A stretch of DNA of 64,000 nucleotides from CAZAYY01 sp964489525 (GCA_964489525.1 CAZAYY010000018.1:1-64000); one strand, 5' to 3'. Shown: positions 51,052 through 60,020, counted from the first letter of the stretch. Made by a program: numbers and translations. Notes: generated by a model not told the origin, from the letters alone.

Positions 51052-54000
51052 CTAACGTTCAAGCTGCGTAAGCTGTTTATACAGGGCCTGGGTCTCTGGC
51101 GCGGGGGCAACGTCAAGTTCCTCTTGCAGGATTTTGCGGCAGCGTTGGTAAGCCCGGGCTGCCTGGCCGAAATCTCCCAGGGCTGCGTAAGCCTGCATCA
51201 GGTGGCGGTAGGCTCGTTCCCAGCAGTTATCAAAAGAGAGAATCCGCTGGCTGAGGTGAATCACCTCGTCGTAGCGTTTTTGGGCCAGGTAGGTCTCGCA
51301 AAGCAAATCGGCTGTTTGCAAAAACAACACAGCCAGGCGTTCGCGTTCAGCGGCAGCCCAGGTATCGTAGCGGGCTTCCGGAAGGTATTCGCCCTGGTAC
51401 AGGGCAACCGCCCGCTCACAGGCTGCAATGCCAGCATTGTTAAGCGGCTGGCCGGGCGACTGGCGTTGGGCCTTTTCTGCATCCTGGCAGGCCTGTGTGA
51501 ACGCGGCAGCATCCACCACCATATCTGAATGCAGCCGCAGGCTGTACATGCTGCCCTCCCGCCGCACAAAGGTAGATTCAGTCCCTGGCGGGCGGTTCGG
51601 ATCAAGCACCTGGAAGAGCGCGTTCAGCGACACCTTAAAATTGCGCTGGGCAGCAGATGGGTCGGCCTCGGGCCAGAGGTACTCGCAAAATTGCTCGCGC
51701 TCCAGCGCCGAATCCCGAAAAGTGAGCAAAAGCTGGAACAACTGGCGGGCCTTCTCGCGCCGCCACCCCCCGGCAGGCACCGGACGCGGCCCAAGCCAAA
51801 CCTGAAAACTACCCAGGGTTTGCACCCGAAGCTGGTAGCCCGGGTGCTGACTGATTCCAGACAGGCCCAGCTGATGTAAAACCCGATCCACAAAGGCAGG
51901 TTCCAACCCCTCATCGCGCGCCAGGACCAACATAGGAACCCAGAGGCGCTCATCCGGCGGGCCCAGGCAGGTGGGGCGAGTGAACAAAAAATCATATTCT
52001 TGCTGGCTGCACACGGCCAGGGTTTCAGCCAGCAGCTTGAGCAGCCCGGGGCGTTCGCGCCCGCTCACCCGGCTGGCCGGGTTCACCAGGTCGAGGCACA
52101 ACCACAGCCGGCTCACCGAAAGCCCAAAGGGATCGCTGCACTCTTGAAATCCTCGGGCGGCCTGCTCCAACCACGAAACTGCCGTTTCAGACCGGCCAGC
52201 CAGCACAAAAGCAGCACCCATCGTCAGGCGAGAAATGGAGGCAATCCACTCATCCCCGGCCAGGCTGGCAATGGCAATCGCCTCCTGGGCCATTTGGAGG
52301 GCTTTATTCAAGTCACCTGGAACCACCTCGCCGCCAGCCGATAATGCGGGGTAGCCATACGCCCGGCTTAACCCCCAGCAAGCCTCCACCCGCAGCCGCT
52401 GGATGGCAATGGCCTGGCTGAGTTCGAGGGCTTTTTCAAACTGCTGGCGTGCTTCGGCTGGCCGGGCGGGTGCATGGGGGCCGCTGGTTTGGGGCAGCAG
52501 CAAAAGGGCATGCCCCTGGCGAATGTGCCCCACGGCCGTCACAAAAGGCGAATGCAGGGCCTGGCCACGGCGAGTGCCTTCCAGGGCGGCCTCATAAGCC
52601 AGCCGGGCTTCTCCCTGGAACGCATAGATGATGGAAAGCAGCAGCTGGGTTTCGCGATGGGCGCGCGGCGTCTGGATGGGCTGGCGGCGCTCCTGTTCGG
52701 CCTGGGCTTCCAGGCGCTGGCGGGCTTCGGCCAGGCGGCCTGTGCGCAGCAGCACCCGCATGGTTAGCTGTGTATCCGAGGGCCCCTCCAGGCGCAGCGA
52801 TTCTGCCTGGCGGCGGAGCTGGTCGGCTTCCTGCACTTTTCCGGCGTTCAGCTTGTTTTCGGCCAGCAGTTCAAAAAGCCGGGCCTGGGACTCGCGATCG
52901 CTGATGCCATCGCTAATGCGCAGCGAGGCCTGTAAAAGCTCCTCGGCCCGGCTGGGGTTAACCGTGTCCAGGTAAATGCGAACCTGGCCGCGCAGCGCCC
53001 GGGCCACCCCCTCCAACTGGCCGCGCTCGCGCCAGAGCGCCTCGGCCTGCTGGTACCAACCCAATGCCTCTTGAAAGCGGCTGTGCAGGCGGGCTAAATC
53101 GCCCAGGTAGGTGAGCAGAATGGGATAGCCCGCCAGGATGAGGGGGGGGAGCGTGTCGAGGTAGGCAGCCAGTGTATCCAACCGGCCCGCCGAAAGCAGG
53201 GCAGCCCCATGCTGCACCAGCTGTTCGGCTGCGCTGGCATGGTCGCCGGCTTGCAACAGGTGATAGATGGCCGCATCGGGGTTGCTCTTGCCCTGGTAAT
53301 AACTGGCCGCCTGCTTATGCCAGCCAATACATTCTTCCCGAGCGGCTCGCTGGCGCAAAAACTCCTGGAACACCGACTGGTAGCGCAGGGTTTGGGTGGC
53401 CGCGTTTTCCACCACGAAGAGTTCTTCGCGGCGCAAATAGGCCAGCATTTCAGCCGCGGTGACCGCGGCTGCCGGACGGATCGGGGCAATTCCCCCAGGT
53501 GAAGGCGAAGCCACCGGCCCCAAGGCAGCGCAGGCTTCTGGGTCCAGGTTGAGCAAAGTGGCCGAGCGTTTTAGAAATTCCTGGACATCTTCCGGCTGGC
53601 GGCCCAACACATCCTCAGCCAGGATACTGAACAGGCTTTCCAGCGAAGCCCCCTGACGCGAGATGGCTTCGTCCACCGAAACAACCGCACCACTGCGCAA
53701 ACTCTGCCAGATGAGATGCAGCGCAGCTGCCCAGCCTTCGGTGGCCGCATACAGGCTTTCCACCTCTTCCTGGCTGACTTCGTAGCCAAAAACCTGGGTA
53801 AAGAGTTCGCCAATTTCGGCCGGGTTAAAGGCCAAAGTGAGTTGAGAAACCGTGAGCACTTCGCCCCGCGCCCGCCAGCGCGGCAGGCTGGGCAGCTTCA
53901 GCGGAGGCCGAGCCGCCAGCAAAAGGTGCAAGCCAGAAGGCGCCCGGCCCACCAGCCGGTCAACCACCTGGGCAATTTCGGGAATGGCTGCGGAGAGATG

Positions 54001-54432
54001 GGCATCGTCAATCACCAACAAAACCCGGTCTCCTGGGCTGTTATTCGCCAGGTACTGCCCAATCGCATTCAGGTATTGGTCCAGCGCATCGAACACCGGC
54101 ACTGGCCCGCGGGTGCCATCCCAGCTTTCCAGCCAGGCCAACGGCAGGTTGGGAACACCCGGCAGTGCCCTTTCAGTTGCATGACATAGGTGCAGCAAAA
54201 AGGTAACCGCGTCGGTATCTTCTTCTCCGGCCTGGTACCACAGCGTGGGGCTGTGTGACTGGACCCATTCACTCAACGCAGTGGATTTTCCATATCCAGC
54301 ACCCGCCACCAACAGGGTTACCCGGTGGTTAAACGCCTCGCTGAGGGCCTGGCTCACTCGCTGGCGCGGCAGCGTGCGCGGGCTTTGGCGTGGGGGGCTA
54401 ATTTTCGTCAACAAGATTTGCGGCAGGCTCAT
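51052..54432 (-). CDS. Large MalT/LuxR-like ATPase with C-terminal SARP (BTAD) domain, transcriptional regulator
   Basis: 1126 residues. The N-terminal STAND-type ATPase has Walker A AGAGYGKST (43-51) and Walker B VLLVIDDAH. The middle (~390-800) is helical TPR repeats. The C-terminal ~250 residues start with LRVQTLGSFQVWLGPRPVPA, a SARP/OmpR-like winged helix, and end with the bacterial transcriptional activator domain (AYRHLMQAYAALGDFGQAAR, YQRCRKILQEELDVAPAPET). Such proteins act as ligand-triggered activators. AGGAG stands eight bases before the ATG. The CoA cluster lies just downstream on the same strand and rel lies upstream on the other; either may be a target. Confidence 0.93.
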   Translation of the reverse strand: MSLPQILLTKISPPRQSPRTLPRQRVSQALSEAFNHRVTLLVAGAGYGKSTALSEWVQSHSPTLWYQAGEEDTDAVTFLLHLCHATERALPGVPNLPLAWLESWDGTRGPVPVFDALDQYLNAIGQYLANNSPGDRVLLVIDDAHLSAAIPEIAQVVDRLVGRAPSGLHLLLAARPPLKLPSLPRWRARGEVLTVSQLTLAFNPAEIGELFTQVFGYEVSQEEVESLYAATEGWAAALHLIWQSLRSGAVVSVDEAISRQGASLESLFSILAEDVLGRQPEDVQEFLKRSATLLNLDPEACAALGPVASPSPGGIAPIRPAAAVTAAEMLAYLRREELFVVENAATQTLRYQSVFQEFLRQRAAREECIGWHKQAASYYQGKSNPDAAIYHLLQAGDHASAAEQLVQHGAALLSAGRLDTLAAYLDTLPPLILAGYPILLTYLGDLARLHSRFQEALGWYQQAEALWRERGQLEGVARALRGQVRIYLDTVNPSRAEELLQASLRISDGISDRESQARLFELLAENKLNAGKVQEADQLRRQAESLRLEGPSDTQLTMRVLLRTGRLAEARQRLEAQAEQERRQPIQTPRAHRETQLLLSIIYAFQGEARLAYEAALEGTRRGQALHSPFVTAVGHIRQGHALLLLPQTSGPHAPARPAEARQQFEKALELSQAIAIQRLRVEACWGLSRAYGYPALSAGGEVVPGDLNKALQMAQEAIAIASLAGDEWIASISRLTMGAAFVLAGRSETAVSWLEQAARGFQECSDPFGLSVSRLWLCLDLVNPASRVSGRERPGLLKLLAETLAVCSQQEYDFLFTRPTCLGPPDERLWVPMLVLARDEGLEPAFVDRVLHQLGLSGISQHPGYQLRVQTLGSFQVWLGPRPVPAGGWRREKARQLFQLLLTFRDSALEREQFCEYLWPEADPSAAQRNFKVSLNALFQVLDPNRPPGTESTFVRREGSMYSLRLHSDMVVDAAAFTQACQDAEKAQRQSPGQPLNNAGIAACERAVALYQGEYLPEARYDTWAAAERERLAVLFLQTADLLCETYLAQKRYDEVIHLSQRILSFDNCWERAYRHLMQAYAALGDFGQAARAYQRCRKILQEELDVAPAPETQALYKQLTQLER

Positions 54433-54492
54433 CCAATGGCTCCTGAAGGATTCTCAGCCCATACAATAACCCAGATCCGTCTTGTGAAACAT

Positions 54493-54528
54493 GGGACAAT
54501 TGTCCCGTCTTTTACAGGACAATTGGGG
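54493..54528. promoter_or_regulatory. Double palindromic operator between the SARP regulator and rel
   Basis: A perfect 14-bp palindrome GGGACAATTGTCCC (54493-54506) and a second box GGACAATTGGGG (54517-54528). Their centres are 23 bp apart, about two helical turns, and the second box touches the -35 of the rel promoter. Confidence 0.7.
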
Positions 54529-54529
54529 C

Positions 54530-54558
54530 TTGTAACCATACCCAAATTTCTGTATGAT
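54530..54558 (+). promoter_or_regulatory. Promoter of the rel gene
   Basis: TTGTAA and TATGAT with 17-bp spacing, giving a leader of about 125 nt. Confidence 0.6.
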
Positions 54559-54689
54559 AAACGATAACACTTTTTTAAATTTTGTGTAAAGGGTAAATTT
54601 CCACAACCACCCCGAAGGCAAATTAGCGCCCATCGGTTTTGTTTGTGCACCTGTTTTTTACCCAATTGCTTCCTCTGATGAGGCACACC

Positions 54690-56951
54690 ATGCCCGAGTC
54701 TGGATCGCCCTTCATACAGTCGCTAATGGAAAAACTCCATAAGTATATGGCGCCTGAAGACTGTGCCCATGTGTACCACGCCTACGAAGTGTCTGCAAGA
54801 GCACACGCCGGGCGCAAACGCGAATCGGGCGAGCCATTCATCACCCATCCGATTGCCACTGCCTCGATTCTTGCCGACATGTGCATGGACCGGCCCACCA
54901 TTATGGCCGCTTTACTGCACGATGTTTTAGAAGACGAACCGATCACCTTTGAGCAGCTGAAAGACATTTTCGGCATCGAAGTTTCCAACCTGGTCAAGGG
55001 TGTCACCAAGTTAAAAGAAAAAGCCGAAGAAGCCTCTAAAGCCCCGCTTGAGCAGGTTTCGGGCGAAGCCGACCACCTGCCCCGGGGCTGGCAGATTTCG
55101 GACCTCAACCTTAAGAACCTGCTGCAGGCCACATCCTACGATGTCCGGGTTGTGTTGATCAAGCTGGCCGACCGGCTGCACAACATGCGCACCCTGGAAT
55201 ATAAACAAAAAGAATCCAGCCGGATCAACAAAGCCCGGGAAACCCTTTTCTTATACGTGCCCATCGCCACCCGCCTCGGCATCTGGTGGCTGAAAACAGA
55301 GCTGGAAAACCTCTCCCTTAAAACCCAATATCCCCAACTGGCCGAAAACCTCAAAAAGAACCTTGAAAAAATCAACCAGGAACAGGCGGCCATCTTCCAA
55401 AGCATTTCGCCCTTGCTGACTGAAAAACTGGCTCAATCGGGGATCCATGCCCGCCTGGAGCGCGTCGCGCCCCAGGTTTACGAATTGTACTCCCGGGCCA
55501 AAATGCAAGGCCGCCCGGCAGAACAAATCCGGATGCCCCTGGTGGTTTGCATCATCGCCCAAACGGTCGAAGACTGCTATACGGCTGTCAAAGGCGTTCA
55601 TGAACTCTGGCAGTACATCCCCGGCAGTTTTGACGACTACATCTTCACCCCGAAAGAAAAATACTACCGTTCGCTGCACACAACCGTGGTAGGCCCAGGC
55701 GGACTGCCATTAAAAGCACGCTTCCGCTCACACCAGATGCACGAAGAAGCCCAATTTGGCGTGTTCGCCTATTGGCGCTTTGCCGAGGGAATGAAGTCTT
55801 TTTCCCGCCGTGCATCTAAAGACGATTGGGCAGGCGTCATCCGCCCCTGGAGCCGACAGGCTCAAAGCCCTGCCGACTTTATCAAATCACTTGGCTCCGA
55901 AGTTTTGTTGGGACGGGTGCAGGTATTTAGCCCCAAAGGCAAGGTGTTCAGCCTGCCGCCCAATGCCACCCCGATTGACCTGGCCTACGCCATCCACTCC
56001 GATATCGGCGATACCTGCTGTGGGGCGCGGGTAAACGACCACCTGGTCACCCTGGACACCCGCCTGAAAAATGGCGACCGGGTAGACATTATCACCGTGG
56101 ATAACACCGTTCCCCAACTTCACTGGCTCGACCCCCACCTGGAGCTGGCCAACACGGCCCATGCTCGCGGGCAAATTAAGCGCTGGTTCCGGCGCAAAAC
56201 CCCTGCCGAACATATGGAAATTGGACGGGGGGCTTTGCTCAAAGAGCTGGATCTTTTGGGCATCACCCAATTTTCAGGCGAATATTCCCTCAAAAAAATC
56301 GCCCGGGTGTTCGGCCTGCGCGAGGAAGAAAGACTGTTTGAAAAAATTGGCTCGGCCCATTTGCTGCCCCACACCATCGCCGAAACCTTGCTCAACCGGG
56401 AATATCACCAGAAGCCCATCCCCGGCAAAGTGTTCGAACCCATCTCGCGGCCTACAAAAACCTGGCTTGAAGGCGGCCAGGTTTTTGGCACGGGCAAATA
56501 TCCCTCCCACCTTGCTGACTGCTGCCGCCCCAGGCCGGGCGACCCGATCATTGGCCTCTTCCTCACCAGCAGGAACACTGCCCGGGTTCTCGCCAGCGAA
56601 GATCTTGTGATGATTCACCGTGCCGACTGCCCCCAGGGCCTGCGCGATGCAGAAACCTACCGCACCCTTCAAGTTACCTGGGAGCCCAATCCACCCACAA
56701 CGTTCACCACCAATCTTGCCGTCATCGCCATTGAAAGAAGCGGCCTGCTGCAAGAGATTTCATCCATCCTCTTCCATTCGCAAATCAACATCCTGCAAAT
56801 TCAGGCGACTACCGATGGCGAAAAACGTAATGCCAGCCTCCAGGCCCTGCTGGAGGTGGAAAAAGTGTCTCAACTTGTGTGCATTCTGCACCGGGTGAAC
56901 CACCTGCGCAATGTCATCCATGTCCAACGGATCATTGCGCAGGATGTTTAA
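54690..56951 (+). CDS. Long RelA/SpoT homologue, hydrolase intact but synthetase site lost
   Basis: 753 residues, normal length for a long RSH. The hydrolase keeps all key residues: His53 (THPIA), His77-Asp78 (LLHDVLED) and Asp161 (KLADRLHNMRTL); His53, His77 and Asp78 fall at the Rel_Seq numbers. In the synthetase the equivalents of Rel_Seq Arg241, Lys243, Asp264 and Glu323 are Val259, Pro261, Met282 and Lys342. Downstream are TGS (VFSPKGKVFSLPPNATPIDL), a Cys-rich HLADCCRPRPGD segment and an ACT domain (IERSGLLQEISSILF). It should degrade (p)ppGpp but not make it. The start with GAGG seven bases upstream is preferred. Confidence 0.93.
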   Translation: MPESGSPFIQSLMEKLHKYMAPEDCAHVYHAYEVSARAHAGRKRESGEPFITHPIATASILADMCMDRPTIMAALLHDVLEDEPITFEQLKDIFGIEVSNLVKGVTKLKEKAEEASKAPLEQVSGEADHLPRGWQISDLNLKNLLQATSYDVRVVLIKLADRLHNMRTLEYKQKESSRINKARETLFLYVPIATRLGIWWLKTELENLSLKTQYPQLAENLKKNLEKINQEQAAIFQSISPLLTEKLAQSGIHARLERVAPQVYELYSRAKMQGRPAEQIRMPLVVCIIAQTVEDCYTAVKGVHELWQYIPGSFDDYIFTPKEKYYRSLHTTVVGPGGLPLKARFRSHQMHEEAQFGVFAYWRFAEGMKSFSRRASKDDWAGVIRPWSRQAQSPADFIKSLGSEVLLGRVQVFSPKGKVFSLPPNATPIDLAYAIHSDIGDTCCGARVNDHLVTLDTRLKNGDRVDIITVDNTVPQLHWLDPHLELANTAHARGQIKRWFRRKTPAEHMEIGRGALLKELDLLGITQFSGEYSLKKIARVFGLREEERLFEKIGSAHLLPHTIAETLLNREYHQKPIPGKVFEPISRPTKTWLEGGQVFGTGKYPSHLADCCRPRPGDPIIGLFLTSRNTARVLASEDLVMIHRADCPQGLRDAETYRTLQVTWEPNPPTTFTTNLAVIAIERSGLLQEISSILFHSQINILQIQATTDGEKRNASLQALLEVEKVSQLVCILHRVNHLRNVIHVQRIIAQDV

Positions 56952-56958
56952 AGCGGGC

Positions 56959-57156
56959 TCAGCCGCCCAGGCTGTCGTTATCCACAGGGTTGCAAATCAC
57001 GCACAGTTCCTCTGGGCCAACAATCGCCAGGTTATATTCTGCAAACAATTCTTCTTTATGGGTTTTACAAACGTAAAACTCGCGCGGCCAGTTTAAATAG
57101 CGCTGTCGAACCGGCTCTGGGGTGGGTGTCTTTTCTTCAGGTTTGTGTTCGGTCAT
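56959..57156 (-). CDS. Small protein with two Cys pairs, unknown
   Basis: 65 residues. AAGGAG eight bases upstream of ATG is one of the best ribosome sites in the window. A single Cys in REFYVCKTHKEELF and a CVIC pair near the C-terminus are spaced like an incomplete metal site. The N-terminus is rich in Pro, Glu and Thr. It converges with rel and lies 55 bp downstream of hpt on the same strand. Confidence 0.65.
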   Translation of the reverse strand: MTEHKPEEKTPTPEPVRQRYLNWPREFYVCKTHKEELFAEYNLAIVGPEELCVICNPVDNDSLGG

Positions 57157-57211
57157 GTTTGTTCTCCTTTATGCATGCTAAGGGTACGGCTCACCCGGGC
57201 GCGGATGGATT

Positions 57212-57769
57212 TTACCTGCCGGGCTTTTCATAGGCAGATTTCTTCAACTCGGCAATGTAGGGCAGCGTGCGGTATTGGTCGGCATAATCCAACCCATACC
57301 CCACCACCCAGACATCCGGAATTTCAAAACCCAGGTAATCCAGGTGAACGTCCATTGAGCGGCGGCTCTTGCGCACCAGGGCAGCTGTGCGCAGAGAAGC
57401 CGGGTGGCGGCCCTGCAGGGTGTGGTGCAGGTACGCCAGGGTATGGCCGGAATCCACAATATCTTCCACCAGGAGCACATGCTTACCCATGGTCGGCTCA
57501 CGCAAATCCATAATAAAGCGCACCTCGCCCGAAGAATGAGCAGACTTCCCGTAGCTGGTTACGGCAATAAAATCTACCGAGCGGGGAATTTCCAGGCGGC
57601 GCGCCAGGTCCGAAAGGAACATAAACGCCCCCTTCAAAACGCCAATCATCACCAGGTTGTCCACACTGGCATAATCTCGGCTGATTTGCGCCGCCAGTTC
57701 GCCCACCCGCTTTTGGATTTGGTCTTCGGTGAGCAATACACGTTCGATATCCGCAGGAATTTGAGACAT
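57212..57769 (-). CDS. hpt: Hypoxanthine phosphoribosyltransferase
   Basis: 185 residues from MSQIPADIER; GAGGG stands six bases upstream of this ATG, but touches the upstream Met. The PRPP-binding motif is VLLVEDIVDSGHTLAYL (~98-114). Other family segments are MIGVLKGAFMFLSDL and VDFIAVTSYG. C-terminal DVWVVGYGLDYADQYRTLPY is typical of HPRT. It salvages hypoxanthine and guanine to IMP and GMP. Confidence 0.95.
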   Translation of the reverse strand: MSQIPADIERVLLTEDQIQKRVGELAAQISRDYASVDNLVMIGVLKGAFMFLSDLARRLEIPRSVDFIAVTSYGKSAHSSGEVRFIMDLREPTMGKHVLLVEDIVDSGHTLAYLHHTLQGRHPASLRTAALVRKSRRSMDVHLDYLGFEIPDVWVVGYGLDYADQYRTLPYIAELKKSAYEKPGR

Positions 57770-57858
57770 AAGCATCCCTCGCAGTTGAATTTACCCAAAA
57801 ACTGGGCTGTCTTAATTATCCACCGAATCTGGATTCAAGAAAAGTGGTTTTTATGATG

Positions 57859-57887
57859 AAAAAGGCCAGCGTGGTATGCTGGCCTTT
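57859..57887 (-). terminator. Terminator of the tRNA-Gln gene
   Basis: Perfect 10-bp stem AAAGGCCAGC / GCTGGCCTTT with a 7-nt loop and a T run on the minus strand, six bases beyond the encoded CCA end. Confidence 0.9.
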
Positions 57888-57892
57888 CAGGT

Positions 57893-57966
57893 TGGCTGAG
57901 GGCAAAGGAGTCGAACCTCTACATATGGATCCAGAGTCCACTGTCCTACCATTAGACGAGCCCTCA
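57893..57966 (-). tRNA. tRNA-Gln (anticodon CUG)
   Basis: Cloverleaf on the minus strand: acceptor TGAGGGC / GCCCTCA, D-arm GTC-loop-GAC, anticodon stem GTGGA / TCCAT around loop CTCTGGA (anticodon CTG), T-arm AGAGG-TTCGACT-CCTTT, discriminator G and an encoded CCA. It reads CAG codons. The first pair of the acceptor stem is U-A, as in other tRNA-Gln. Confidence 0.95.
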
Positions 57967-58048
57967 ATGTTTAGCGCGAGGTATTTTACCACCTGCAGGG
58001 CGATTCGTCAAAGGGTTGGGTGAATGAAAATTTGGGGAGGGGAGGAAG

Positions 58049-58107
58049 TGAGAAATGAGAAATGAGAAATGAGAAATTTTAAATGCTAAATGTTAAATGT
58101 TAAATTG
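58049..58107. repeat. AT-rich heptanucleotide array before repeat copy B
   Basis: Four TGAGAAA units (58049-58076), then TAAATGC, TAAATGT twice and TAAATTG (58080-58107). The second part is also the left edge of repeat family 1, which shows that this family begins with 7-bp steps. Confidence 0.9.
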
Positions 58108-58267
58108 GGGACGCTGCGCGGGGCGGGCATTTTGTAGTGACGACTTCAGTCGTTCTTGTGTCGTTTCGAACCGTCATTGACGGCAAGCGCAGCGAGGGAG
58201 AAATCTTTTGCCCCATTGGGAAAAAGGTCCCCCCGGCTGCGCCGTTCGGGACGACACGGGGGGAGAA
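58074..58267 (+). repeat. Intergenic repeat family 1, copy B
   Basis: Same block order as copy A at 32602-32776 with a short insertion (AACCGTCATTGACGGCA) in the middle. It ends 15 bp short of the gltX stop codon. Confidence 0.92.
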
Positions 58268-58281
58268 GCCCGGTACCCGGG

Positions 58282-59772
58282 CTACGCCCCCGAAAGCAAA
58301 GCTACCGCTCTGCGCAGCCGGGCCAATACCTTCTCCCGCCCTATGATCACCATGCTTTCAAACAAAGGCGGGCTGACCGTTTGCCCGGTAACCGCCACGC
58401 GCAGCACGCCAAACACCTGCCCGGGCTTCAAGCCCAGCGCCTCAGCCAGCAGGCGCAGCGGCTCTTCGGCGGCTTCGTGGCTGAACTCCGGCAGGGTTTC
58501 GAGCAGCGCCAGGCTGCGCCGGGCAATTTCGAGCGCTTCGGCGGGGGTGGATTTCTTCGGCACCAGGTCTTCCAGGGCCGGCTGAACGTCCTCTTTAAAG
58601 AAAAAGGCCGCAAACGCCAGGGCTTCATCCAGGGTGGGAATGCGCTCCTGGATGATGGGCGCAATCTGCTCCAGGGTGGCCAGGTCGGCGTTGATGCCAG
58701 CCTGGGTAAAAAAGGGCTGGATGCGCCGGGCCAGTTCTTGCGGCGGCAAAGAGCGGATGTGCAGCCCGTTGAAATGGTCGAACTTGGTAAAGTTAATCGC
58801 CGCCGGGGAGGGGTTGAGCTTGTCCAGGCTGAATTTCTCAATCAAATCCTGCATGGTAAAGAACTCGGTTTTATCGTCGTAGCTCCAGCCCATCAGGGCA
58901 ATCCAGTTCACCGCGGCCTCAGGCACATAGCCCAGCCCAGCCAGGTCGGTCAGAAAGATGGACTGCCCGCTGGCGGCCATGGCTGCACTGTCGCGCTTGC
59001 TCATTTTGCCCTGCCCACTCGGTTTGAGAAATACCGAAAGGTGCACCCACTCCGGCTGCTGCCAGCCAAAAGCGTTGTAGATGTGAACATGCAGCGGGAA
59101 AGTGGCCAGCCACTCTTCCCCCCGGAACACATGAGTGATTTTCATCAGGTGATCATCCACCACCACTGCCAGGTGGTAGAGCGCCAGCCCATCCGACTTG
59201 ACCAGGATGTAGTCATCCAGGTAGCGGTTCTCCACAGTGATATCGCCCCTCAAATAATCCCGGGCGGTGACGCTGCCTTCCTGGGGCATTTTGAAGCGAA
59301 TGACATTGGATTCCCCGGCGGCGTGGCGGGCAGCCGCGGTTTGCGGGTCCAGGCTGCGGCAGTGGCCATCGTAGCGCATGGGCTGCTTGTTGGCCTGTTG
59401 GGCCTTGCGCACCTCATCCAGGCGTTCCGGCGTGCAAAAACAGCGGTAGGCATGCCCGCCATCCAGAAGCTGTTGGGCGTAGTGCAGGTAAATCTCTTTG
59501 CGCTCCGACTGGCGGTAAGAGCCGTACGGGCCGCCAATGTCAAAGCCCTCATCCCACTGAATGCCCAGCCAGTGCAGCCCGTCAATAATCTCCTGCTCGG
59601 TTTCCGGCTGGTAGCGCTTGCGGTCGGTATCTTCCAGCCGCAAAATAAACTGCCCGCCCGTCTGCCGGGCCAGCAAATAGTTATACAACGCCGTCCGCCC
59701 ACCGCCAATATGCAGGCGGCCGGTGGGAGAAGGCGCAAAGCGCACACGTGCCGGGGTTGGGAAATCGCTCAT
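58282..59772 (-). CDS. gltX: Glutamyl-tRNA synthetase
   Basis: 496 residues from MSDFPTPARV, with GAGG eight bases upstream. Class I signatures are HIGG (21-24) in FAPSPTGRLHIGGGRTALYN and the KMSKR loop GKMSKRDSAA. Other family parts are LRLEDTDRKR, HYAQQLLDGGHAYRCFCTPE and the helical C-terminal domain. It charges tRNA-Glu. Whether it also charges tRNA-Gln cannot be told, but a separate GlnRS is nearby. Repeat copies B and C, in inverted orientation, flank the gene. Confidence 0.97.
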   Translation of the reverse strand: MSDFPTPARVRFAPSPTGRLHIGGGRTALYNYLLARQTGGQFILRLEDTDRKRYQPETEQEIIDGLHWLGIQWDEGFDIGGPYGSYRQSERKEIYLHYAQQLLDGGHAYRCFCTPERLDEVRKAQQANKQPMRYDGHCRSLDPQTAAARHAAGESNVIRFKMPQEGSVTARDYLRGDITVENRYLDDYILVKSDGLALYHLAVVVDDHLMKITHVFRGEEWLATFPLHVHIYNAFGWQQPEWVHLSVFLKPSGQGKMSKRDSAAMAASGQSIFLTDLAGLGYVPEAAVNWIALMGWSYDDKTEFFTMQDLIEKFSLDKLNPSPAAINFTKFDHFNGLHIRSLPPQELARRIQPFFTQAGINADLATLEQIAPIIQERIPTLDEALAFAAFFFKEDVQPALEDLVPKKSTPAEALEIARRSLALLETLPEFSHEAAEEPLRLLAEALGLKPGQVFGVLRVAVTGQTVSPPLFESMVIIGREKVLARLRRAVALLSGA

Positions 59773-59793
59773 CTTCAAATCCTCAGAAAATAA

Positions 59794-59812
59794 GACGCCC
59801 ACCATGGGCGTC
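59794..59812 (-). promoter_or_regulatory. Hairpin in the gltX leader, possible attenuator
   Basis: Perfect 8-bp arms GACGCCCA / TGGGCGTC with a 3-nt loop, followed on the minus strand by TTATTTTC. It ends 21 bp before the gltX ATG. Confidence 0.5.
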
Positions 59813-59832
59813 CTGGGCAAAGTTTCAAGCGA

Positions 59833-59841
59833 ATTATAACA
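59833..59841 (-). promoter_or_regulatory. Extended -10 promoter of gltX
   Basis: TGTTATAAT on the minus strand, about 60 bp before the ATG. No -35 is seen at normal distance. Confidence 0.7.
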
Positions 59842-59870
59842 GATCGGGGGAGCAAGCAGCCGGGCTGTTG

Positions 59871-60014
59871 CCCCCCCGTGTCGTCCCGAACGCCGGTCAA
59901 GATTTCTCCCTCGCTGCGCTCGCTCGAAACGACACAAGAACGACTGAAGTCGTCACTACAAAACGCCCGCCCCGCGCAGCGTCCCCAATTTAACATTTAA
60001 CATTTAAAATTTTC
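59871..60014 (-). repeat. Intergenic repeat family 1, copy C
   Basis: Inverted copy of the same family. It lacks about 34 bp present in A and B (the block with GGTCCC and GGCTGCGC) but keeps the CGACT-GA-AGTCG core and the AT-rich 7-bp end. Confidence 0.92.
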
Positions 60015-60020
60015 ATTTCC

